From: Boesenbergia rotunda
Lineage: Eukaryota > Streptophyta > Magnoliopsida > Zingiberales > Zingiberaceae
Assembly: GCA_024364735.1 (NCBI GenBank)
Contig: JAGFNQ010000284.1
Location: 387,180 to 451,179, forward strand
Reading direction: 5' to 3'
DNA length: 64,000 nt
A program made the translations under genes and the position numbers. Positions 21,189 to 32,819 of this stretch are shown here, piece after piece. The notes below the pieces were generated by a model. The model was not told the DNA's origin and searched no databases. It saw only the letters and a program-made list of their open reading frames with translations. Numbering within the stretch: the first letter of the stretch is position 1; each line of letters starts with the position of its first letter.

Positions 21189-23110
21189 GCAGAGCTTACA
21201 AAGTCTACAACAAGAAATCTAGTTTGGTTGAAGAGTCTTCTGATGTTGTTTTTGAAGAAATTTCAAAAGCAAATGATCAACCAGAAGATGTCGATGAAGT
21301 TCAATTCGAACTTAGTAAACTAGGTTTGAATGGAAGTCCAAGTGTTGTTGATGGTGGTGATGAGTCTGACGACGGTGATCCTAGACAACCCATAGATAAG
21401 CCGGATCCTGAGGCTGAGCTTGTGTCTAGTGAAACCATCCAAGAAGCACCACAAACTCCAAGGCAAACTAGGTTAGCCTTTAGCCATCCCCAAGACCAAA
21501 TTGTTGGAGACATCCATCATGGGGTTAGGACTAGATCATTCTTTCGAAATGAGGCTAATGAAGTTGCCCTAATTTCCGAAATTGAACCTAGAAAGATTGA
21601 CGAAGCATTAAATGATCCCGATTGGATCATTGTCATGCAAGATGAACTAGGTCAATTCGAAAGAAGTCAAGTTTGGGACTTAGTCCCTAGACCTAAGAAG
21701 ACCACCATTATTGGAACCAAATGAGTCTTCAAAAATAAATTGAACCATAAGGGAGAAATCATAAGAAACAAGACACGCTTAGTAGCCAAGGGCTACAGTC
21801 AAATAGAAGGCCTTGATTATGATGAGACCTATTCTCCCGTGGCACGATTGGAATCCATCCGATTGATGCTTGCATTTGCAGCACATCGAGGTTTCAACCT
21901 ATATCAAATGGATGTCAAATCGACCTTTCTGAATGGTTTAATAAGAGAAGAGGTCTATGTCGAACAACCTCCGGGGTTTGAGAGTACCGAATTCCCAAAC
22001 CACGTATTCAAGCTCAAAAAGGCGCTCTACGGCCTTAAACAAGCACCCCAAGCTTGGTATGAGCGATTGTCGACATTTCTAATTGAAAAAGGTTTTGTTA
22101 GAGGACAAATAGACCCTACACTATTTCTGAGGAGAGATTGTGATAATATATTTGTAGCCCAAGTATATGTCGATGACATAATTTGTGGCTCGAACAACAA
22201 GGGCTATTTAAATGAATTTATAGGACACATGGAGAGTGAATTTGAAATGAATCTAGTGGGAGAGTTGACTTTCTTCCTTGGACTTGAAATCAAGCAAACT
22301 CGTGACGGAATCCATGTGCACCAATCAATGTACACACAAGAGATGCTCCGAAAATTTAACATGAGTGATTCGAAAGAGGTTACCACTTCCATGGCTACAA
22401 ACACAAAATTAGACAAGGATGAGAGTGGTAAACCTGTTGACCTAACTCAATACCGGAGCATGATAGGTAGTTTGCTATACCTCATAGCTAGTCGACCTGA
22501 TATACTTTTTGCTGTGGGTATGTGCGCTAGTTATCAAGTTTGTGCCAAGGAATCTCATTTAATTGCTGTCAAGAGAATTTTGAGATACCTTAAGGGCACA
22601 ATAGGAGTTGGTCTTTGGTACCCCCGTACCGAATCATTTGACCTAATTGGCTACACCGATTCCGACTATGCTGGGTGCAAGTTGGATCGGAAGAGCACAA
22701 GTGGGGGTTGCCAATTCTTAGGATCTTCTTTAGTTAGTTGGTCAAGTCGGAAGCAACATTGTGTTGCTCTCTCCACGACCGAGGCAGAATATATCGCCAT
22801 GGGAGAGAGTGTATCACAATTGTTGTGGATGATTCATACATTAGAGGACTATGGATTGACTTTGAAGGGTGTGCAAGTGTTGTGTGACAACATAAGCACG
22901 ATAAACCTAACAAAGAATCCAGTCCATCACTCTAGGACCAAGCATATAGAAGTACGTCACCACTTCATTAGAGATCATGTTGCTAGAGGAGATATTGTAC
23001 TCTCACATGTAGAGTCCAAATCATACCTAGCGGACATTTTCACTAAACCACTCCTTGAGAATGAGTTTAGCTTCTTACGAAGGGAGTTGGGAATGTGTCA
23101 TGCTACATAG
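21189..23110 (+). pseudogene. S2 pol part 2: reverse transcriptase and RNase H, one stop
   Basis: Resumes after the CACTA element with the linker to reverse transcriptase, then DPDWIIVMQDELGQFERSQV, the RT motifs LYQMDVKSTFLNG and the catalytic YVDDII box, and RNase H with DSDYAGCKLDRKSTSGG, TTEAEYIAMGE and CDNISTINL. A TGA at 21722-21724 replaces the tryptophan of the TKW-VF motif. From 21740 to 23110 the frame is open. The stop, the split frames and the insertions make S2 inactive, but its enzymes are otherwise well preserved. Confidence 0.92.
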
Positions 23111-24327
23111 AAATTAAAGAGCATTCAAAACCCTTCATGATCAATTCTAATTGTTGGGAACAATTATTGGGTAACTTGGGGACATCTCACACAAACTATA
23201 GGGTTAACAAAACGTTTTTGTTTGCTAGTAATGGGGTGAGATGCTAGGATCAACCTAATTTCTCGAAATGTCATTGCATCCCTTGAGAAACTAGGTGGAT
23301 GAGACAATAATCACTAAGTTGACCAAGTATAGGGAAAACCAATGCATAACACATGTGTACTTGGCTCCATGATCATACTTGGACATTCCAATCAAGGAAA
23401 CTTGATTGGAGACTTTTTCTTGATACAAACTTGGTTGGAAATTGATTGAATGTTTGTGATTGAATTTGACTTCACTTGGGTGGAGCAAATTGATTTATTA
23501 GTCTCATAAGGACCTTTGATCCTTGTTGAAGGATCGATTATAGTTAAGGGATCACTTCCAAGATCGATAATTTTTATCTGATCTTATCAGAATTCAATAG
23601 GGAGTCTGAAACTGAAATTTCAGATCGTATCAGAAAAATTCCTGATACCTGATCGGTCACCGGACCGATCAGGAGGTTGCCTGATCGGTCACTAGACCGA
23701 TCAGGAGCATGTTTGATCGGTCTAATTGACCGATCCAGCCGAATTGTGATACCCCTCTGCAATCCCTCTGTGTTGGCCTGGATCGGTCCATAGACCGATC
23801 TGGTACCCTGTGGTGTTCGGTCCACTGACCGATCAGGAGGCTCACAGAAAACCTCCCAGACTTACTGTCCGCTTCCTGATCGATCAGCCGATCGATCAGG
23901 AGCCTACCTGATCGGTCGCCCGACCGATCAGGACTAAGCCAGTCCAATCAGGCTAGAGCCTGATCGGTCTAGGCGCTCCCAGATCGAACGGTGATCCGTT
24001 CAATCACATTAAATTACGGTTGGTGGATCGGTCCACCAACCTATTAACTTCGTGTAAACCCTGCATTCCCAAGCCCTTGCGCCGAAACCTCTCATCCTCC
24101 TCTTGCGCGTGAGCTCTTCTCCTTCCCGTGCGTGTGCGATCCTACTATGTTTCCCTGCGAGCTCTTCTCTTCCTGCACCAAGTTAGGCGAGATCTGTGCG
24201 AGCTCAGCGGTGCGAGCTCTCCCCTTTCTTCTGCGAGTTTCTTGAAGTCTCTTTTTTGCTCAAGTTCTTAAGCTCATCCCCTACGCAAGCTCTCCTTCAA
24301 ACCCTTAGGATCTTCTCAATCAACTTG
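23111..24327 (+). other. S2 spacer between pol and the extra 3' gene
   Basis: No credible gene. Same plan as 1959-3182: conserved block, palindrome cluster (about 23648-24010), then a pyrimidine-rich leader (24060-24327) ending at the start codon of the extra gene. Conservation of layout in two copies suggests this is the promoter or leader for a subgenomic or spliced message. Confidence 0.65.
23648..24010. repeat. GATCGGTC/GACCGATC palindrome cluster, S2 spacer
   Basis: At least eight palindromic units such as TGATCGGTCACCGGACCGATCA and ATCGATCAGCCGATCGAT. Position and order correspond to 2494-2850 in S1. Confidence 0.85.
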
Positions 24328-26060
24328 ATGGCACCAAAGTAAGAATTTTGTGCGGTTTTCTTTTGGTGTTTATCATTCTTATAGTTATCAATCATATATT
24401 TGCGCTAACCATGTTTTGTTTCTTGTGGTTTCTTTTTTGTGTTGTGACTCTACTCTTGCCGTGACCCTATGATTCTATCATGACCTTATTCTTGCCATGA
24501 CCTTCACTGTGATTGATCAATTCATTGTATCATGATTTAATCGACCCCATTTTTGTGCCGTGATCTTGTCTTAATTACCTGATCAAACTATTGTTGATTC
24601 ACTTCATTTGATCCAATCAATTGCCATGATTTCTTTTCAAATCCTTTAGGAAATCCACTAAGGGCAAGGAACCCGTTGAAGGGTCCTCCAAGGGCAAAGG
24701 CCCTTCATCATCTGCTCCTTCCCGAAGGCCTCAACCTTCGTCTAGTTCTCGGTTCCCGAATGCGGCCTTTGAGCAGGCCTTTCAATCCAGAACATTCAAA
24801 CTACTTTCGTGTCGGTCTATTGATCGTCCTTTCTTGGTTGAGCATTGTCCTTCTATCATAGAGGTGATTGAGTTTTATAACCTCGATTTCTTTCTCTCCC
24901 TCGAATGAACAATCAACTATGACCTTGTTTCTGAGTTCTACAATAATCTACAACAAGGACCTCAAGGTGGCTTTGATTTCACTACTCGAGTAGCCAAGAG
25001 GAATCTTGACTTCTCCTATGATGTCTTGGTGGAGTATCTGGGCGGTCGACGATCGCCTAATTTTTATTCTATCTACCCAGAGCTTCCCGACCCCTTATTG
25101 GCTCCATTTGGGGACGTCACCCCCGACTCCATATATGAGCACTTCTTCGAACACCCTCGACCAACTGGCCTTGATGAGTTGGGGCCTGACTTTCCGACCT
25201 TTGTGGCCCTCCGACTTTCTCCTATTGATTATGTTCTTTTTAAGATAATTACGAACTACATCTTGCCCATAACCTCCAAACCCCTCACTGAGATCCGATC
25301 ATATCACTGTCTGATGCTTTATGGCATGCACCGCCACATGGACTTTGACATTATGGAGAGTGTTTTTTAGTCGATCATCTCCTATCGCGAGCCTAGTCAT
25401 CGCACTGTGTATATGCCGTTCGGTCACGTCATTACTGACTGGCTTATGTCAGTTGGTATTGATGTGACCAAGGGCAGGACAGTGCCCATGGTTAGATAGG
25501 ATTGCCGGTTGGGCAACCGCGCATTTATTAAATCTGGTATTGTTGTTGGGCCGGACGATCAGAGTCTTATCTGGAAGGACGGGCGAGGTCTTGGCGAGCT
25601 TCCTCGAGGTGCACACGTACAGGTACCCGCAGCTCCGACTGCACATCAGGAGGCACCCATACCAGCAGCTGATTATGACTATGAGCCAGATCCAGACCTG
25701 CACTGGCAGATTTCAGAGCTTGATCGAACCATCTAGCATGATCTTCATTTGAGAGAGCTCTGGCGAGAGGAGGTCCGGGCTGGGTTTCAGACTTTCGACC
25801 GCAGACTGCTGGCAGTCGAGTCTGACGTCTCGGGGGTTCTCTCCAGGAAGGAGACATGGCATGAGGAGTGACGCAGTTGGGCAGCTGGTCATCCATACCA
25901 ACCTTCATTTACTGGAGCTGCGCCCTCCGGCAGTATTGTCCCGGGGTCCCTCATTCTCGATGACACTACTGATGACCCGATGGAGGACGATGACACCCCC
26001 CCCCCCCCCCCGACGCTTGATTATGGATATGCTCTATCTTTGCCTTTGACTTACATTTGA
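24328..26060 (+). pseudogene. extra 3' gene of S2 (env-position ORF), spliced, broken
   Basis: Homologue of the S1 gene at 3183-4609. ATG 24328 starts an 11-base first exon; the intron 24339-24649 runs from GTAAGA to CTTTAG; exon 2 keeps the frame. The centre is recognisable from FPTFVALRLSPIDYVLFKI and MPFGHVITDWLMSVGID. Five in-frame stops break it, at 24906, 25368, 25497, 25734 and 25869. S1 has sense codons at the first four, which shows that both copies derive from a working gene. A C16 run at 25996-26011 lies near the end; its length sets the last frame. Here the Trp codon aligned to the S1 stop at 4607 is intact. Function unknown. Confidence 0.75.
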
Positions 26061-26583
26061 CTATTTATCTGTGTTAAGTGTTTGACTTTATGGATGTATG
26101 CCTATGATTTGACTGTTTTTTGATACTTTGTCATGCATCTGACGTTATGATTTGCATGTATGACTTGTTATATTATGCTTATTGCTAGCTCATATGATTT
26201 CTCATATGATAGCTATCTTCATTCATGCCTTACTATATTATGCATTGCTATGCTTATTCTTACGCCATGTTCATATGATACATATGATTGTTTTGCCATG
26301 CTCTATATTTGTCATATGTTTTTCATATGCCTTCAAATATTTCATACTCTTTGTTGATTTGGGATAACCCCTAGGATTGAGGGGGAGGTTTTATTTTTAA
26401 ACTTAACGACCCCTCTAGACCCTTTTCGGTGTTTGACAAAGGGGGAGAGTGTGGTTGGTTAAATTTGGGATAATTATGAGTAGGGGGAGGATCCTGATTC
26501 CAATATGAGTGTGAGATCTACAATTATTGATTTCAAATCCCTAAACTTAAAATCGGGTTGTCAAACAACAAAAAGGGGGAGAT
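26061..26583 (+). promoter_or_regulatory. S2 3' non-coding region with multiple polypurine tracts
   Basis: Purine tracts at 26379-26388, 26438-26449, 26481-26490 and 26570-26583 (AAAAAGGGGGAGAT), the last touching the LTR. Same number and order as in S1. Confidence 0.8.
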
Positions 26584-26706
26584 TGTTGATGCAGTCTGAC
26601 CCTGATTGTTGTTTTGGTGTTGACACCGATTTTAGTTTAGGTTGATGAGATGATTGGGATTAAGTCCTGGTCGTGGACTAGGCATACCTAGTGGGACTAG
26701 GTTTGA

Positions 26707-27035
26707 TGAAAGCCTGACTTGGAGGGTCAGGTCCTAGCTTGAGAAGCTAGGTGGATGAAATCCTATCCTGGAGGGTTAGGTGTGGAAAAGTCCTAACCTG
26801 GAGGGTTAGGTGTGAAAAGTCCTAGCTTGGTGGGCTAGGTGTGGAAAAGGCCTAACCTGGAAGGTTAGGTGTGAAAAGTTGTAGCTTGGAGGGCTAGGTG
26901 TGGAAAAGTCCTAACCTGGAGGGTTAGGTGTGAAAAGTCCTGGCTTGGAGGGCCAGGTCCTAGCTTGGAGGGCTAGGTTGATGAAATCCCGGCTTGGAGG
27001 GCCAGATCCTATCTTGGAGGGCTAGGTTGAAGTCC
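26707..27035. repeat. tandem hairpin array in LTR C
   Basis: About 11 units. Arms include CCTGAC/GTCAGG, CCTAGC/GCTAGG, CCTAAC/GTTAGG and CCTGGC/GCCAGG around a TTGGAGG or CTGGAGG loop, separated by TGTGGAAAAGT. Confidence 0.85.
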
Positions 27036-27140
27036 CGGTGAGTGAGACTAGGCATAGAGTGTTGGTCCGAGGGACCAAGCACGAGTCAGAGAAGGGCTGG
27101 AGGCTTGTTCTCGTGACTTAGAGGAGATTTGACCTTGCCT

Positions 27141-27570
27141 GGATCGGTCTGGTGACCGATCAGGGAAGTTGGCACGGTGTTCCCTTGTGAATCGGTTTGT
27201 TGACCGATCAGGGAGCACACAGTGACCTTATTGGGCTACTGATCGACCCCTGATCGGTCTGGTGACCGATCTGGGAGCATACAGTTCACTCACTGCTTGG
27301 CTCCTGATCGGTTTGGTGACCAATCAGGGAGCATACAGTGGGTTTTGGGAACCCTACTGCTCGGCTCCTGATTGGTCCAATGACCGATCTGGAACACTAT
27401 TCAGATCGTTCGAACGATCAATTTACGCGAGCTCCTCACTATAACTGATCAGGCTGGAGCCTGATCAGTCTGGGACCATCCTGATCGGTCTGGTGACCGA
27501 TCAGGCCCGTGTGGCTGCGAAAGCTGGGAATCCCAACAAAGTTGTGGATCGGTCCGGTGACCGATCACTT
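27141..27570. repeat. GATCGGTC palindrome cluster in LTR C
   Basis: About eight copies of GATCGGTCTGGTGACCGATC and decayed variants. Corresponds to 5904-6503 in LTR A. Confidence 0.85.
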
Positions 27571-28569
27571 TAATTCAAACGCGCTGTCAGAAGCTCTGAT
27601 CGCGGCTGATCGCACTCTGATTCGTACTGATACACTACTGATACTTGTTCTGAGCCCTCTGATCTTTGATCTTCTATTGATTTGCTGCCCTAATAAGCTG
27701 CTAAGTGTGCAGGTGACTCAGGGACCATCCATGGAGAGACAAACTGGGTATTTCGCTACAGCAGGTTTGTCCGATTGCTTCTGCAGGTTGTAACGTTCTC
27801 TGGCGCGAGCTGCAATGGCTGAGGAGCTGATGGCCTGGGGCTCGACTAGAGGGGTTTCAGTGAGTCCAGAGGAGGTCAAGGGTAGCTGGCTGTTGTAGGT
27901 GAGCAGCTGGGAGCTACTGCAGAGGAGCGTGTGACCTGGCGATAGAAGCTGGTTAAGCTGTGTAGTGGAGAAGGAGCTGAGGACTTCTTGCGACATCTCT
28001 GGTTATGCTCGTGCGATTACTCAGATCCATCTCTTGAGCAACTCTACTGTGAATCTTGAGCAACGTTGTGATACTTGAGCACTTGGAAGAGAAACAAGGA
28101 GCTTGGCGAGTCCATCAGCGAGAAGACACGAAGAAGAGAGTTCTTGCGTGAGATTTATGCTGAGTGGAGCTCGGTGAGAAGTTTGCTTGTGTTCTTGCGG
28201 TTCTAAGTGCTCAGTAAGGCTTCTTCTTGTGTTTCCTATACTTAATACTTCATCATCTTGAAATGCTGTGGAGAGGTTACTCCATCGAGAAGGAGGTTGC
28301 ATTCCATCCGGATTTTTCGAGGCTTGATCTGCCGACGATTAAGGGATCGCCCACCTCACGGGCACGCCAAGGAGTAGGGGCAAGTTATTCCCGAACCTTG
28401 TAAATCCTCTTTGTTAGCGTTTTGCTTTGTTACTTAGTTTCTGCATTTAGTTCTTGCATTTGCTCTGCTTCTTCTGCCTAACCTCTGAGTGCAGAAATAC
28501 GAAAAGTGCTAAGTTTCAAGTGTCTGGCTATATTCACCCCCCCTCTCTAGCCATCCAAGTTCCAACAAG

Positions 28570-28582
28570 TGGTATTAGAGCC
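28570..28582 (+). promoter_or_regulatory. primer binding site of S3
   Basis: TGGTATTAGAGCC, identical to the S2 site and two bases after the LTR end. Confidence 0.85.
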
Positions 28583-28625
28583 TGGAGCTCTGTTCAAGCG
28601 GCTTAACATCCGAGAGTCAACGACA

Positions 28626-30222
28626 ATGGCTTTGAGAGAAGGATTTAGCATTACCCGACCTCCCTTCTTCGATGGATCGAATTTTCAATATTGGAGATCG
28701 AAGATGGAGTACTATCTCAAGATGGACATCAACACATGGTTCGCTGTGAAGCAGGGGATTTCCCCTCCAAAGGATGATGAAGGAAAAGAATTGGAATCTT
28801 GGCGTTGGTCGGCTGAGCAAACCAGGATGAGTGAAGCCGACGCGAAGGCGGTGGTGACTTTGCAATGTGGCATGAACAAAGATCAACTCATCAAGGTTGG
28901 TCCCTTTACAAGTGCAAAGGATTTGTGGAATAAACTCATTGAACTCCATGAGGGTACCCGAGATTCAAGAATTGCCAAGAGGGATTTGTTCCTCAACCAA
29001 CTACAAAACCTCTCCATGAAGGAGAGTGAGACGGTGAGTGAACTTCATAGCCGGTTCAAGGAAGTCCTCAACGGTCTTCATTCTATTGACGAAAAGGTCG
29101 AGAACCGCGACCTTGTAAGGAATGTGTTAAAAGCTTTCCCAAGGAATGCTTTATGGTCATCCATAGTGGATGCCTACAAAGTTTCTAAGGATTTATCAAT
29201 TGTAAAATTAGATGACTTATTTTGTGAAATGTAGCTACATGAGATGGCTAACAAAGGCCCAAGGAGAAGGGGATTGCCTTAGTTGCAGGTGAAAAGACCA
29301 AGAAGAAGAAGGAGAAGAAGAAGGAGAAGGAAGTCCCTTCATCTTCATCCTCATCCGAATACGAGTCCGAATCCGAGGAGGATGGCAGTGGGTCTTCTTC
29401 CTCCGAGATGACAAATTTTGTTAGAAGGATGATGAGGAAGAGTCGGCGCTTCAAGGGTAAAGGTAACCCTAGTGAAGTTAAGATTGATAAATCTAATGTT
29501 ACTTGCTATGAGTGTAGCAAGAAAGGACACTTCAAGAAGGACTGCCTAAAGCTCAAGAAGAAGGAGGATAAATCCAAGAAGAAGAAGAAGGCCTTGAAGG
29601 TCACATGGGATGAATCCTCCTCAAGTTCATCCGAAGAGGAGAAGGATGAGAAGAGTACACGACATGTGACACTCATGGCATTGGATGATCAAGAAAGCAG
29701 TGATGAATCGAGTAACTCATCAAACGCGGCTTCATCATCTTCGAATGATGAAGAGGTAATTACTCCCGAACTCGATAAATGCTATAGAACAATTGCATGC
29801 TTAACCGATTTGTTGAAAAAGTCGAAAAATAAAGTTAAGTCATTGAAAATTGAAGTTAAACAGTTAAATCCTCTAAGGATAAGGATGTTGATGATTTGCA
29901 TATTGAAATGCTAGAGGATGAAAACAAATCTTTGATGAGTGAAGTTGAGAGACTCAAGAGTGTTCTTGAGAAATTCTCAACAAGCTCAAAGACTCTAGAT
30001 ATGATTTTGAATGCCCAAAGGGCAGTCTACAATAGGGCCGGTATTGGTTACTGACCCAAAGAACCATCATTTGTGTCCTTAATGTCTAGGATTGATGTTA
30101 GACAATCTAAGACACCTAGGGTTCAAAGGAAAGTAGTCAAGGCATGGGTGCCTAAGTCTTGCTTAGTAGGTGCTTTAGGTCCCATGCTTTGGGTACCTAA
30201 ATCTTCTATTTTTCGAATTATG
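28626..30222 (+). pseudogene. S3 gag, broken
   Basis: Starts at ATG 28626, the equivalent of the S2 start. It has the FDGSNFQYWRSKMEYYL region, the acidic Ser-rich hinge, the zinc knuckle CYECSKKGHFKKDC (about 29506-29547) and the coiled-coil C-terminus. TAG at 29232-29234 replaces a glutamate codon; a base is lost near 29260; the frame is shifted again around 29865, and a TGA lies at about 30052. Unlike S2 it has no insertion, so it shows the empty target site for the gypsy derivative. It ends at the TAG 30223-30225. Confidence 0.9.
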
Positions 30223-30225
30223 TAG

Positions 30226-31429
30226 GTTATGATTGAGGGGGAGCATCTATCAACTTGGTTCGTTGATAGTGGGTGCTCCAAACACATGACTGGTGATAGA
30301 TCATTATTCACTACCCTCCAAAGAAAAAGTAGAGATAATGTTTCATTTGGTAACAATAGTAGGCTTAAGGTTATAGGAATAGGAGACATTCAAATATTCG
30401 AATGTCTTAGGATTAAGAATGCCCTTCTAGTCAAGGGGATGACATTTAATCTCCTAAGTGTCAGTCAATTATGTGATGCAGGTTACACAATTGATTTCCA
30501 ATCAAGTCAATGTCTAGTTAGACAACATGACAACTTTGACACGGTACTAGTAGGAACAAGAGTAGATAACATTTATCAGGTTTCCTTTAAAAGTGCTACT
30601 AATGCTTTTGCTAAGTGTCTCATGTCAAGAGAAGATGAGTCCACCCTTTGGCACCGGAGATTAGCACACGTGAACATGAAGAATATCCGGAAGTTAACCA
30701 ACAAGGGATTAGTTCGTGGCTTTCCAAGCATCAAGTATGAAAAGGACAAACTTTGTGATGCATGTCAAATGGGTAGGCAAACAAAATCTGCACATAGAGG
30801 TAAAAGCATTGTAAGTACTTCTACCGCATTGGATTTACTTCATATGGATCTATTTGATTGTAGCACTATCATATCATTGAATGGAAGTAGATATTGCTTT
30901 GTTATCATTGATGATTTTACTAGATATACATGGACTTATTTTCTAAAATATAAGGATCAAATCTTATATGTTTTCATTTCTTTTTGTAGAAGAGTTGAAA
31001 ATGAAAAATCATCAACAATTAAAACAATAAGAAGTGATCATGGAGGTGAATTCCAAAATCAAAGATTTTTAGAGTTTTGCAAAGATAGAGGGTATAGACA
31101 CGAGTTCTCTACTCCTAGAACACCACAACAAAATGGTGTTGTAGAGAGGAAGAACCGAGTCTTACAAGAGGCTGCACGAAGCATGCTTAATGAGTACTCC
31201 TTACTAGGGTACTTGTGGGCCGAAGCTGTAAACACAGCTTGCTACGTGCAAAACCGAGTCCTCATTCATAGATTCTTAGGAAGGACTCCCCATGAACTTT
31301 GGTTTGGAAAACCACCTACGGTTAAACATCTTAGGGTGTTTGGTTGTAAGGTGTTCATTCTAAACACCAAGGACCATCTTGGAAAGTTCACAGCAAAAGC
31401 TGATGAAGGGATACTGGCCGAGTACTCTC
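30226..31429 (+). pseudogene. S3 pol, protease and integrase only, truncated by S4
   Basis: An open frame from the border UAG to 31429: protease WFVDSGCSKHMTGD, pre-integrase LWHRRLAHVNM and CDACQMGRQTKSAH, and integrase motifs LLHMDLFD, RSDHGGEF and TPQQNGVVERKNR. No stop or frameshift is present up to the point where the LTR of S4 interrupts it (TGTTGG at 31430). The reverse transcriptase half should lie on the far side of the later insertions and is not in the window. Confidence 0.9.
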
Positions 31430-31846
31430 TGTTGGATCGAGAAAACCGATAGAGGGGGGGGTGAATATCGGAAATCGTTCGGATTTTCGTAAAGAGCACG
31501 TACGCAGCGGAAATAAAATAAAACAATCACAGCACAGAGACACGGTCGATTTACTTGGTTCGGAGCCTGTGTCGACTCCTACTCCAAGGCCCACAGTCGT
31601 TGACCGTTTACTTTGGGCAATTCTATATACACACAAATCAGTTTACAATAATTTATTACAAGTAAGTGCACTAACAATAATAATAAAAAATTTGATCTTC
31701 GTTACCGACGTCCGGAGTGGATTGACTCTTTCGGGGCAGCGGGACGTCGTCGGCTCGAGTTGGAGTGTTTCCGGAGCAAGGCACGAACGTAGAAGATCTT
31801 TGAGGCGTTGAGAGAACAGTTGTGTTGAAGCCTTGGTCGAAGGCCC

Positions 31847-31856
31847 TTTATATAGG
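31847..31856 (-). promoter_or_regulatory. candidate TATA box of the S4 LTR
   Basis: Minus strand CTATATAAAG, flanked by GGCCC, about 420 bp before the LTR end and just downstream of the CpG-rich core. Confidence 0.65.
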
Positions 31857-32210
31857 GCCTGGGGGCGCCCGGGACGTCGGGGGCGCCCCCCACGTGGTCT
31901 CTGATCCGCAGAGCTCTCGGTCAGCGTCTATCCTCTGGATCCGCTTTGACCGGGGCGCCTGGAGCTCTCGGGCCGCCCGCATTGACCGGGGCGCCCGGAG
32001 CTCTCGGGCCGCCCGCATTGACCGGGTCAAAGTCCTATCTCCTTGGCTTCGAGGGGTTCGGGTTCGATGTTGCGCATGGGGGCGCCCACAGCGCAGGGGG
32101 CGCCCGGGAGCAGCGGGGGCGCCCGGCCCAGCATGTATTCGAACTCCTTTTTTCTTTATTTGTATTGTATGGCCCTTGGGGGCACCCGGGACACTCCGGG
32201 CGCCCTACTC
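31855..32210. repeat. CpG-rich core with GGGCGCCC repeats in the S4 LTR
   Basis: Many copies of GGGGGCGCCC and GGGCGCCCGG. A unit beginning GCATTGACCGGGGCGCCCGG and ending CTCGGGCCGCCC occurs two to three times around 31940-32025. It contrasts with the AT-rich surroundings. CpG islands are described for Sirevirus LTRs. Confidence 0.8.
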
Positions 32211-32454
32211 AGCTACTACCTCATTCCTTTGAGGCTATCTGAGCTGCAGACACTCCTTCCTTTGGTCCTGCATCCAGGGTTAGTCCAAAACACAATAAAG
32301 CAATAAAGTATTTGTTTATACAACCTTAGCTGTCTTGGTTCTGACTTTGGTTTCCAAAATGGAGCCCTAGGTCGAACCGACGCCTACTGTTCCCTCGATG
32401 GGGAATGCGTCCTCACCTACTCCTCTCGGGAGAATTTACCTGATGCCAACCGTT

Positions 32455-32700
32455 CCTCTGGTTGGACTTTTGCCTGACGGTCCTTTGTCAGGTCTTGTAA
32501 ACTGGCAGTCCTTCGCCAGTTGCCTAGCAGTCCTTCGCTAGGGCTTCAGTCCCAGGCTGTTCTTCGCCTGGAGCCTAGCAGTCCTTCGCTAGGGCTTGAT
32601 ACTGGCAGTCCTTCGCCAGTTGCCTAGCCATCCTTCGCTAGGGCTTTCTTTCCTGGCATTCCTTTGCCAGTGCCTAGCAGTCCTTCGCTAGGGCTTTTCC
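32455..32700. repeat. hairpin array in the S4 LTR
   Basis: Units such as CCTAGCAGTCCTTCGCTAGG, CTGGCAGTCCTTCGCCAG, CAGGCTGTTCTTCGCCTG and CCTGACGGTCCTTTGTCAGG alternate. Arms change together while the TCCTTC loop stays the same. The sequence is unrelated to the array in LTRs A and C except for the CTAGC stem. Confidence 0.85.
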
Positions 32701-32803
32701 TGCACACTAGATTAACTTGTTAGAAAACAAGAAAGACTTAACTTTTGACCTATGTTGCCATTATCAAAACACAGGTTTGACTTAGGTGCATTCTGCACCA
32801 ACA

Positions 32804-32819
32804 ATCTCCCCCTTTTTGA
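32804..32819 (-). promoter_or_regulatory. polypurine tract of S4
   Basis: Minus strand AAAAAGGGGGAGAT abutting the LTR start; the same sequence as in S1 and S2. Confidence 0.85.

Larger units (their letters stand above)
26584..28567 (+). repeat. LTR C, shared as 3' LTR of S2 and 5' LTR of S3
   Basis: Begins TGTTGATGC after the S2 polypurine tract and ends TTCCAACA immediately before the S3 primer binding site. One LTR therefore serves two head-to-tail interiors, the usual product of unequal recombination between LTRs. Length 1984 bp. It contains a hairpin array (about 26707-27035) and a palindrome cluster (27141-27570). Confidence 0.88.
31430..32803 (-). repeat. 3' LTR of minus-strand Sirevirus S4
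   Basis: Read on the minus strand it begins TGTTGGTGCAGAATGCACC at 32803, right after the polypurine tract, and ends CGATCCAACA at 31430 after the TTCACCCCCCCCTCTAT block. Length 1374 bp. It contains a hairpin array (about 32455-32700), a very GC- and CpG-rich core (about 31855-32210) and a TATA box. The five bases before it, CTCTC (31425-31429), should be one copy of the target duplication. The partner is not visible. Confidence 0.88.

Noticed and set aside
31702..32306. Several ORFs with GAPGALGPPAL-type repeats
   Set aside because: Low-complexity translations of the CpG-rich LTR repeats.
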